Shown: positions 55,101 to 62,271 of the stretch, one piece after another | Layout of the letters: each line of letters starts with the position of its first letter | Position numbering within the stretch: position 1 is the stretch's first letter | Assembly (NCBI RefSeq): GCF_024170005.1 | Contig: NZ_JALJXJ010000017.1 | Span: 62,001 to 126,000 of the forward strand | Reading direction: 5' to 3' | DNA: 64,000 bases | Source of the DNA: Azospirillum lipoferum | Lineage (GTDB): Bacteria > Pseudomonadota > Alphaproteobacteria > Azospirillales > Azospirillaceae | The notes under the pieces: generated by a model | Database searches by the model: none | Told to the model about the DNA's origin: nothing | What the model saw: only the letters and a program-made list of their open reading frames with translations | Position numbers and translations under genes: made by a program

Positions 55101-55646
55101 GCCGGCGGCGACCTGACGGACGCCGAGGCCGAAGACATCCTGCAGGCCGGTCTGGCACTGATGGCCGTCCAGCACGTCGCGCCGGCCGGCTGGACGCCGA
55201 GCGGAAAGCTCGGCCGCCGCTACGGCCTCTATGCCGCGATCAACGCGCGGCGGGTCGGCCTGCCCTCCGGGGTGACGCTGTGGCTCGACCTGGAGGGCGT
55301 GGCCGCCGGTACGCCGGCGGACCGGATCATCGACTACTGCGATACCTGGGCCGACGTCGTGACCGACGCCGGCTACGTCGCCGGCCTCTATGTCGGCGCC
55401 GACTGCGGCCTCACCGGCGAGCAGATCGCCACCACCCGGACGCGCTATTTCTGGCGTTCGGGCAGCACCGTCCCCGACGTGCCGGGGCGCGGCTACTGTC
55501 TGCTGCAGACGATCGCCGCCAACACTTCGCTCGATGGCGTGGCCTACGATGACGACGCCGTGCAGACCGATCGGACGGGCAACACGCCCTTCTGGCTGAC
55601 CCGCGCGCCGCCGGCAGCCACCCCACCGGAGGAGGACAGCCCATGA
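52107..55646 (+). CDS. Pvc12-like baseplate protein fused to a DUF1906 glycoside-hydrolase-like domain
   Basis: An 1179-residue fusion. Residues 1-800 match the eCIS baseplate component next to J: YNYSDPGVTILEQLCYALTE, VNPVTSGDLRRLIIDRVPGV, YSSVQDQFPLVYGIGEYGLP, QLKGYLMVFDQLMANYFSQL. Residues about 812-950 are a Pro/Thr/Ala-rich linker with a WWQFWRR patch. Residues 965-1165 form a DUF1906 domain (Rv2525c-like, GH25-type barrel) with GFDTDT (965-970), LDLEGVA (acidic pair Asp1061/Glu1063) and YVGADCGL. The known role of the first part is the wedge. The fused domain may cut or bind peptidoglycan or surface glycan at the target; this is inferred. Start overlaps J stop (ATGA). Confidence 0.85.
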   Translation: MTREVTGKPNSIPRTLPTAAGLSYSGLRAEGTRLVQAMSGQIWTDYNYSDPGVTILEQLCYALTELSFRADFPVADLLGAPATGAVALWRQALYPARAIMPVNPVTSGDLRRLIIDRVPGVGNAWFTPCPPAEVQGVSGLYRLSLLVPSQDPCCSGNDDRLKAIVERARTTYAAHRALCEDVESIVLLAPLATVVEADVQLDDGADPNAVMARLLFGLGLRLAPEPKRAPLDALLAAGRTTSEIFTGPLMLRGFIADEQLTPFPAVMPVDDLLQTMAETAGVLSVPALSVRIDGDPRTYAPGDLVSVPEGRVLWLAEGPCDGSYPIRLWRGDVLCQPNPGKVRRRLDRLWAAQRRTYDLWPEYARHYAPPRGRSWNPAAYSSVQDQFPLVYGIGEYGLPSNAPASRQARAKQLKGYLMVFDQLMANYFSQLAFLRHLFSITTGGGSTYAWQSLEHIVPDAAPLLRPDYREGLERLVAADDPVAARQSAILDLLLSLYAESLTAPAHAACSCGGDRQQTELVEAKRALLARTVPATRDRGRGFDYLRPQPGDGIAGLEVRARIELAVLDASLHGNQPQMVADPGDADFGRRLTADETTAVERDFLPITPGSADIDGADDHGAPLTGRRITAALWPALADARRYRIGLLYRDGAVCLTCRDNDGVWWLLGEHSGVAEAIAAADRLIRAAGGRHTQLTIVEWTLLRYAMHGPWDEWQTGGQGHGNHRGTGGTFSFRVSAVLAVHEDERRDAGWRSGAEAILRANVPAHIVLDCLFLDHRRLRRFRRLYEAWAEALRAGPPGRRAETSRRLAHFLDEAAPRPVPTPAPAPSAAPPPTATPAPTSTPSPAPDPTPEPEPPPIEPAAEPMPMPAATAQTTSETRQQVRFPPRRAPAPGVTPAPEQAPEPSEPTPDAPPERRWWQFWRRSKATPPPPTKPPAPPDQTAADSPDRRTASLAGRVVAATPGAAGFDTDTVLTAATARAFAADGFQFAIRYLSRDAIQAGGDLTDAEAEDILQAGLALMAVQHVAPAGWTPSGKLGRRYGLYAAINARRVGLPSGVTLWLDLEGVAAGTPADRIIDYCDTWADVVTDAGYVAGLYVGADCGLTGEQIATTRTRYFWRSGSTVPDVPGRGYCLLQTIAANTSLDGVAYDDDAVQTDRTGNTPFWLTRAPPAATPPEEDSP

Positions 55647-58345
55647 CCACCCATGCCACGCTGCGGCGTGCCGATACCCGTCCGGCGCAGACCTCCGACA
55701 CCGCCGGGACGGCACGCGCCGCAGGTCCCCAGCACGCCATCCTGACGCAACTGGCGGCTGACCTGAACGCCCGCTCCGGGGTGAGGCAGTTCGCCGATGC
55801 GGCGCCCGGCCAGCGGACGCCGGCTGCGGGCCGCAACCGCACGGGGCTTCCCGACACACTGAAAGCCGGAATCGAAGCGCTGTCGGGCGTATCGCTGGAC
55901 GATGTCCGCGTCTACCGGAACTCGCCCAAGCCCGCGGGAATGCAAGCCCTGGCCTACACACAGGGGACCGACATCCATGTCGGACCGGGACAGGAGCAAC
56001 ATCTGCCGCACGAAGCCTGGCACGCCGTGCAGCAGAAGCAGGGCCGGGTCCGGGCAACCACGCAGATGAAGAATGCCACGCCGCTCAACGACGATGCACA
56101 GTTGGAGAGGGAAGCAGACGTGATGGGTGCGCAGGCGGTCCAAATGATGACGCGCGCGCCAATGGTCGGCACCACCGACGCCGCCCCCCTGCGGATCGCC
56201 CTGCCCGGATTGGCGGTTGTTCAGCGCAAGTATGCGCCGACCAGAAAGGGTGAGGTCGTCTGGGTGAAGCCCGCAGGCAGCGTCGATTGGGTGAAGGCCA
56301 CATTCATTTCGGACGACGGCCGGGCCTGGAACTTCAGGTCCGAAGACGGCGGAACCATCTCAATTTCCAACAGGAACAACATCAGCCAGGACAATCCTGC
56401 CGAGTACGGCGATGGAAATGACAAAGAGACGCTGTTCGATCAAAAAAGCGCATATTCAGTGTGCCAGCATCCCGACTGCGGGAAAAAATACAAGAACTGG
56501 CATGAACTGTACAGACACGTCAGAACCAACCACGATTTTCCCAAGCAGGAGAAATATCCCTATGCCCTTCTCGGTGGGCAGGGAGCCAGTTCCTACGTGC
56601 TCAACAGGAACAGGACAGGTAAAGAATGGAGTGCGACCTTCCATTCGAAGAAGACAGGCAACAACATGCATTCCGAATGGAACGGCGCCGAATTCCTGCC
56701 CCGGAAGAAAGTGAAGCTGGATAAGCAGAGCCGAACGGAGAGAGCCGGGAGAGGTGACGAAGAAGGGATGGAGCACGATCACGGTGTGATCGATCACAGC
56801 CTCGTCACTTCCAGTTTCCAGGACTTCATGGATGAAAATGGAAAGCACACCAGCTTCTTCTACACAGGAGAGCCGCATTGTGGCCTCTGCTCGCTCTCGC
56901 TGCAATCGGCTCGCCTTCCTACGGTCTATCCGACGGAGGCGGAGCCCAGCCAATCGCAGAGCTACAGGGTGCCCTGGTTCGCTCCGAACATGGAAGAGGT
57001 CGCGGCCAGATTGGGTAGCCAGCTCCCCCGTGAAGGCAACCCGCTGGTTCTCGACAAGAAAAAGATGAAGAATGTCACGAAACCCCGCATAAAATACAAC
57101 CGCACTTTGAAAATCAGAGATAAATCCATAAATAAAACGGATAAAAATCAGCAAAAACGGTATATTTTGCAATCGATTGCTTTGAACAAAAAAGCCTATG
57201 AAGATTTCTTTTCCGCTCTTGGAGAAATTGAGGGGCCAATCAGCCAACAGACAATATTGGAGCAGCTTGCCAAGACACCGGTGCCAATGGCTCCCGACAC
57301 GTTCGATCAGTATGACCCTTTGTCACGGGACGCCAAGCGCGGCGGCAAGACCAAGAAGTCATCCAAGCCGCCGCAACCGAGCCAGATCCTGACCGGCATG
57401 GACGGGCAGTCCACGCTCACCGCGTACGAGACGACAGGGGACGGCAGTTGCGGCATCCATGCCATGTTCGGCACCCCCGACGAAGATGGATGCTACACCG
57501 CAGCGGATGCCCCGCAGCGCCGCGAAGCGTTGGCGCAACGGATCGAGACCGGCAACGTGGACGGTGGACGCTATCACCTGATGCTGTCTGATCTGGTGGA
57601 GGAAACCGTTCTACGCCGGATGCGCAACGCCAGAGCGCAACTCACACCGGATCAGGCGCTGCTGTGGAACCAGTTCCGCCAGATACCGGGGTTCCGCAAC
57701 GCGCTACGCGACCGTATGGCCCCGCATGATGAAACGGATGCGATTCTCCGCGACGACAGGGCCGACCTGCTGCGACGATACCGTGAGCAGCTGGGTACGG
57801 TGCCCGCCATCCAGGCTTTTCTGGTCGACGAGATCATGCAGTCGGATGCGAAGTCGGACCGGGATGCACGCCGCCGCTTGGAAAGATGTGCCTCCGGCGG
57901 GCGCGCTGCGCTTTTGATGACATTTGATCCCGACTATCTCGAACGGGTCATCGAGGCGAATTTCGACGGCGTGGTGGCGCTCGACACCAGCGACATCAAG
58001 GACGACGTCGAGCAGTACCATGCGGAGCGCGAGCAGGCGGGGAACGACCGCCGGGCCGAGATGGACGGCCTTGTGAACGGTCACATTGCCGAACTGCGCA
58101 ACGCCTATGCGGCTGTGGTTCGCAATCCGGCCTACTACCTGCGCGAGGAGGATCTCAGGGAAGTGGCGACCATGGAGAACCGTGGCCTGCACATCCACCG
58201 TCGTCACGACCAGAATCCCGACAGTTTCGTCAATGCGGTGACGCACGACGGCCCCAATCCATTCGTGATCTTCCACGAGGGTGCCCACTATGAGCGGGCT
58301 GAGGAGCAAGCCCGCACGGGTCGCCGCTCCAAGTCCAGAAAATAA
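55643..58345 (+). CDS. eCIS payload: DUF4157 leader, C2H2 zinc finger, deaminase-like and OTU-like domains
   Basis: A 900-residue multidomain protein. Residues 60-165 are the eCIS-core DUF4157 domain: PDTLKAGIEALSGVSLDDVR, metal motif HEAWH (123-127) and EREAD (155-159). Residues 274-297 form a C2H2 zinc finger with classical spacing (Cys274, Cys279, His292, His297). Residues about 305-440 carry deaminase-superfamily marks: HSE (343-345) and TGEPHCGLC (Cys413, Cys416). Residues about 590-890 look like an OTU cysteine protease: GDGSC (Asp600, Cys603) and a C-terminal FHEGAHY (His882). DUF4157 proteins are cargo of Afp/PVC-type particles. The segment from about 56,200 to 57,350 is much more AT-rich than its surroundings. 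Deaminase and OTU calls rest on motifs only. Confidence 0.75.
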   Translation: MTTHATLRRADTRPAQTSDTAGTARAAGPQHAILTQLAADLNARSGVRQFADAAPGQRTPAAGRNRTGLPDTLKAGIEALSGVSLDDVRVYRNSPKPAGMQALAYTQGTDIHVGPGQEQHLPHEAWHAVQQKQGRVRATTQMKNATPLNDDAQLEREADVMGAQAVQMMTRAPMVGTTDAAPLRIALPGLAVVQRKYAPTRKGEVVWVKPAGSVDWVKATFISDDGRAWNFRSEDGGTISISNRNNISQDNPAEYGDGNDKETLFDQKSAYSVCQHPDCGKKYKNWHELYRHVRTNHDFPKQEKYPYALLGGQGASSYVLNRNRTGKEWSATFHSKKTGNNMHSEWNGAEFLPRKKVKLDKQSRTERAGRGDEEGMEHDHGVIDHSLVTSSFQDFMDENGKHTSFFYTGEPHCGLCSLSLQSARLPTVYPTEAEPSQSQSYRVPWFAPNMEEVAARLGSQLPREGNPLVLDKKKMKNVTKPRIKYNRTLKIRDKSINKTDKNQQKRYILQSIALNKKAYEDFFSALGEIEGPISQQTILEQLAKTPVPMAPDTFDQYDPLSRDAKRGGKTKKSSKPPQPSQILTGMDGQSTLTAYETTGDGSCGIHAMFGTPDEDGCYTAADAPQRREALAQRIETGNVDGGRYHLMLSDLVEETVLRRMRNARAQLTPDQALLWNQFRQIPGFRNALRDRMAPHDETDAILRDDRADLLRRYREQLGTVPAIQAFLVDEIMQSDAKSDRDARRRLERCASGGRAALLMTFDPDYLERVIEANFDGVVALDTSDIKDDVEQYHAEREQAGNDRRAEMDGLVNGHIAELRNAYAAVVRNPAYYLREEDLREVATMENRGLHIHRRHDQNPDSFVNAVTHDGPNPFVIFHEGAHYERAEEQARTGRRSKSRK

Positions 58346-58354
58346 GCCCGCGGA

Positions 58355-61300
58355 ATGACAGTGCGCGCAACGCATCACATAGGCCGCCTCACCGTCGAGT
58401 GTGCGGTGGCCGATCTCGATAGTGCGCTGGCGCTGCGTGCGCGCGTCGAGGACATGGCGCGGCAGGCCATGCCGCCGGTACTGGAACGCGTGTTCGACGC
58501 CCTGGTGCCGGACGGCCGCCACCTGCGCCTGGGCCGGCTCGACCTCGACCTCGGCACCGTCGCCGCCGACCGGCTGGAACAGGAGTTGCCGGCGGCGCTG
58601 GAGCGGGCGCTGAGCGATGCGCTCACCGGCGCCATCGCCGCGGCGCTCCACGCGCCCGTCCCGGACGGCCGCTTTATGGAGCCGGGCGAGGCACTGCTCG
58701 ACCGCTTCGACGCCTACCTTGCCAGCGGAACCATGCCGTTCGGTGCCGCAACCGCCGCCGACCCCACCGAGGATCTGCGCCGCCTGCTCGCCGAGCGGCC
58801 GGCGGCGCTGGCAGCCCTGCTGCACCGGCGCGCTACCGACCGCCATGCGCTGGAACGGCTGGTCCTGCAAGCCGGCACGGCCGAACTGCGCGCCCTGCTG
58901 GCTCTGCTGGCACCCGCAGACGCCACGGTCATCCTCACCTATCTGGCCGAACTGCTGCGCTTGCACCGCAAGGTGCCGGCGCTGCCGATCAGCGGGTCGG
59001 CACTGGAACGGCGGCTGTGGCTGCTGACCCTGGACCACCTTCTGCGCGACGCCGGAACGCGTTTCAACCGTCGGATGTATCTTCGCTTCCTGGTCGCCGG
59101 CGCGGCGCGGGCCGAGGGGATCGCCTACGCCGCGCTGCTGCTCGCCCTGCGCGCGGCGGCGGCGCGGACGCGGCGGCAGCGGCCACTGGGCGATTCGCTG
59201 CCGGGGCTGCTCGACGCATTGGCGGCCGAGCTGCCGGCCGACGCGGACGCACCGGCCGCCGATGGCGGCGAAGACGATGCGTTCCTCCTGGCGGAGGCCG
59301 GCGACGTAATGCCGCTGCTGGCGCTGCTGCGTCGCCGTGCCGACGACGACGCCATCCTGTCGCTGACCGCCAGGTTGAGCGGCGCGGTCTTCGCCCGGCT
59401 GGTCCGGGCGCTGGAGCCGCAGCACGCCGCGCTCATCCTCGTCTATGTCGCCGAACTGTCCAGGACGCACCGCGCCGAGGCGCTTCTGACCCTGTCCGAC
59501 GCCGCCTTCGAGCCGCTGCTGCGCCTTGTGGTGCTGCGTCTGCTTCTGCGCGACGCCGGTACGCAATTCAACCGCCGCTCTTGGCTGCGCAGGCTTCTCC
59601 ACGATCTCGCCGCGCAGGAGGATGTCCCCTATGACCGCTTGCTCGCCACGCTGACGCAGGCCATGCGGCGGTTGCGCCATCGCCTGCCCCCCACGGCATC
59701 GCTGCCGGCGCTGATCGGCGATCTCGCCGCCGAACTGCCGGCCGGGCGCGGCGCAGCTCTCCCCTGGCCACCGGAGCGCGACCCCGCCATGCGGCGCCTG
59801 ACGGCATCGCTGAAGCGCCGAGGCACGGCAACCGGGCGACACTCCCCGCTGCCACAGGGACGGGCTCGGACGGCGCTGGTGGAGGCGTTGGCCACCGACA
59901 CTTCAGTGGCGTGGCGACGGTTGGCCGAGCGGACGGCGGCGGCGGACCGTGCCGGCCTGTTGCGCTGGCTGACCGCCGACCCCGCTCTGCTCATCCGCTT
60001 CGCCGCAGCGCTGGGCGACAGGCGGCGTGACGACTGGCTGGCGGCGCTCGATCCCGCCGACGGCGCCGGAGCACGGGCGGCCGTGCGGGAACTGCGGCGG
60101 CTGCACGCCGGACAGCCGCTGACGCCACTCGACGGCGAGGCGTTCGCCCGACTGGTGTGGACGCTGACCGTCCAGGCGCTGGCGGGCGGCGTCAGGCCTC
60201 CGGCCGGCCGCACCGCCCTGCTGCGCGACCTGCTGGCCCGGCTGGCGAGGCACCAAGGCATCCCGACCAGCGGGTTGACGGCGGCGCTGTGGCCGCGGGT
60301 GGCCGACCCCGCCCTGCGCGCGGCGCTGCCTGGCGCCAACCCGCCGGATCCGCCGGATCCGTTGACCCTCGTCGAAGGCTTCCTGCGCACGGGCGAGCCA
60401 CCGGCCGGCGGGCCGGCGCTGGCCGAGGCGGCGGAAAGCCATGCACCGGGCCTTGCCGCGCTTCTGCGCCGTCTGGTTGCCGCCGATGCCGGTCGCACGG
60501 CGGCATTGATCGGGCGGCTCCTTGCCTGGCTGCCGCCCGAAGACATCGTCGACTGTCTGCAGCCAGGCCGTACGGTGGCCGCGGCACGATGGGCGGCCGT
60601 GCAGACAGGCGATGCGGGCGGCGACGGCGCATCGGCGTGGAGCGCCGTGCTGGACCACATCCTGCGCGGTGAGCCGGTGCCGGAGGCGCCCGGCACGGTG
60701 ACCGACGCCCTTCCCGAAGCGGAGCGGGCGGCTCTGCTGCGCCATTGGCTGGACCGTGGCGCTCTGCCGGACTGGGCACCGCCCGGCACCCTCCCCTCGG
60801 ATCTGCTCGACGGGCTGACCGCGTGGCCGCTGGCCGAGGTTTTGACCCTGTTCGGCGACACCGACGCCGGGCCCAATGCCGCCCGCCTGCGACGCGCCGC
60901 CGACCGGCTCGGCTGGTCACGGGCGGAGGCGGCGCTGCGCCGGCTGGCGCCCTGGGTGTTCGCCACCGACGGCCCACTGTCCGCCCGGATGCATGGCCTT
61001 GCCGAGGGCGAACGGCGCGATTTGTCCCTGCGCGCAGTCGCCGCAACGCTGTCGGGCCAGCCGTTCGACCTCGAAGCGCTGGACACGCCGCCGGATCCGA
61101 CCGTCTCCGGGACGGCGGACAGCGTCGACGTCCCGGCCAACCGCGCCGCGCTGATCGCCTTCCTGGCCGGCGCCGTGCCGACGCCGGCCTTCGGCGACGG
61201 CTTGATCCGCCTGACCCTGGCGTTGGCCGACGCCCGCGACCCGGAACTGGACGCCGCCCTGTGCAACGGGCTGTCCCGCGCCGGCGTCCGTGCCGGCTGG

Positions 61301-62263
61301 GTGGCGGTGATGCCCGACGAGATCCTGGCGAGGCTGGTTCACCGGCTGGAACCGGGCTGGGCACGCCCGCTGCTGGCCCTGACCACCGTGCTGACGGCGG
61401 CATGGCGGCAGGCGGCGGCGCCCGACCGCCGTGGCGATGCCCGCCGGCTGGTCTGGAGCCGGCTGTTCGCGGTGTTGGCCGGCCCGCGGGCATCGACGAT
61501 GCGCGCCACCGCCGACCGCCTGATCGCCGGGTTGACCGGCGGCGACCCTGAAGACGGCAGACGCGAGGCCCCGGATCCAGTCATCAGGGATCCGGTGACC
61601 ACCGCCCGCGTCCTCGCCCGCGCCCGCGAGCTGGCCCGCGACGGCGGCTACACCGGCCTGTCGGCCCTTCTCCGTCCGCGCCCGCCACGCCGGCCACCGC
61701 CACCGGCGCCGCGCCGGGGGTCCGACCGCGCCGGCGATTCCGGCGTCGGCGAGACGCTTTACGTCGGCAATGCCGGGCTGATCCTGTTCAACCCGTTCCT
61801 GCCGCATTTCTTCGAGCGGCTCGGGGTGCTCACCCACGGCGGCGATGGCGCGCCGGCCATCGTCGGGACCGATGCGGCCTCGCGCGCCGTCCACCTCCTC
61901 CAATATCTCGTCGACGAGCACTGCGACCGTCCGGAACCGCAGCTCGTGCTGAACAAGCTGTTGTGCGGCGTCGTGGCGTCGGCGCCGGTCCTGCGCGCGA
62001 TCGAGCCGACGGAGGCGGAGCGCAGCGTCTGCGATGAGATGCTGCGCGCGGTGATCGGCAACTGGACGATCATCCGCAACACTTCGCCAGCCGGTCTGCG
62101 CGAGACCTTCCTGCAGCGCGAGGGACGGCTGCAACGGGGCAACGACCGCTGGACCTTGGAGATTCAGCGCAAGACCGTCGACATCCTGACCGATCAGGTC
62201 CCGTGGAACCGTTCGGTCGTCTACCACCGCTGGATGGCGGCCCCGATCCACGTCACATGGTGA
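58355..62263 (+). CDS. eCIS tape-measure protein (Pvc14-like)
   Basis: A 1302-residue, Ala/Leu/Arg-rich, mostly helical protein. The N terminus (HHIGRLTVECAVADLDSALA, LDLDLGTV) and C terminus (YVGNAGLILFNPFLPHFFER, LLQYLVDEHCDRPEPQLVLN, VIGNWTIIRNTSPAGLRETF, VPWNRSVVYHRW) are those of contractile-injection-system tape-measure proteins. In between lie repeated blocks: LLRDAGTRFNRRMYLRFLV near 225 and LLRDAGTQFNRRSWLRRLL near 394, with a weaker third near 600. The length should set the tube length. It begins nine bases after the payload stop. Confidence 0.88.
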   Translation: MTVRATHHIGRLTVECAVADLDSALALRARVEDMARQAMPPVLERVFDALVPDGRHLRLGRLDLDLGTVAADRLEQELPAALERALSDALTGAIAAALHAPVPDGRFMEPGEALLDRFDAYLASGTMPFGAATAADPTEDLRRLLAERPAALAALLHRRATDRHALERLVLQAGTAELRALLALLAPADATVILTYLAELLRLHRKVPALPISGSALERRLWLLTLDHLLRDAGTRFNRRMYLRFLVAGAARAEGIAYAALLLALRAAAARTRRQRPLGDSLPGLLDALAAELPADADAPAADGGEDDAFLLAEAGDVMPLLALLRRRADDDAILSLTARLSGAVFARLVRALEPQHAALILVYVAELSRTHRAEALLTLSDAAFEPLLRLVVLRLLLRDAGTQFNRRSWLRRLLHDLAAQEDVPYDRLLATLTQAMRRLRHRLPPTASLPALIGDLAAELPAGRGAALPWPPERDPAMRRLTASLKRRGTATGRHSPLPQGRARTALVEALATDTSVAWRRLAERTAAADRAGLLRWLTADPALLIRFAAALGDRRRDDWLAALDPADGAGARAAVRELRRLHAGQPLTPLDGEAFARLVWTLTVQALAGGVRPPAGRTALLRDLLARLARHQGIPTSGLTAALWPRVADPALRAALPGANPPDPPDPLTLVEGFLRTGEPPAGGPALAEAAESHAPGLAALLRRLVAADAGRTAALIGRLLAWLPPEDIVDCLQPGRTVAAARWAAVQTGDAGGDGASAWSAVLDHILRGEPVPEAPGTVTDALPEAERAALLRHWLDRGALPDWAPPGTLPSDLLDGLTAWPLAEVLTLFGDTDAGPNAARLRRAADRLGWSRAEAALRRLAPWVFATDGPLSARMHGLAEGERRDLSLRAVAATLSGQPFDLEALDTPPDPTVSGTADSVDVPANRAALIAFLAGAVPTPAFGDGLIRLTLALADARDPELDAALCNGLSRAGVRAGWVAVMPDEILARLVHRLEPGWARPLLALTTVLTAAWRQAAAPDRRGDARRLVWSRLFAVLAGPRASTMRATADRLIAGLTGGDPEDGRREAPDPVIRDPVTTARVLARARELARDGGYTGLSALLRPRPPRRPPPPAPRRGSDRAGDSGVGETLYVGNAGLILFNPFLPHFFERLGVLTHGGDGAPAIVGTDAASRAVHLLQYLVDEHCDRPEPQLVLNKLLCGVVASAPVLRAIEPTEAERSVCDEMLRAVIGNWTIIRNTSPAGLRETFLQREGRLQRGNDRWTLEIQRKTVDILTDQVPWNRSVVYHRWMAAPIHVTW

Positions 62264-62271
62264 GCCCGGAC

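Noticed and set aside
55643..56200. HEAWH in the DUF4157 domain as evidence for an active metalloprotease toxin
   Set aside because: The motif is part of the shared eCIS-core leader and is found in cargo of many kinds, so it is better read as a loading or processing domain than as the toxic activity.
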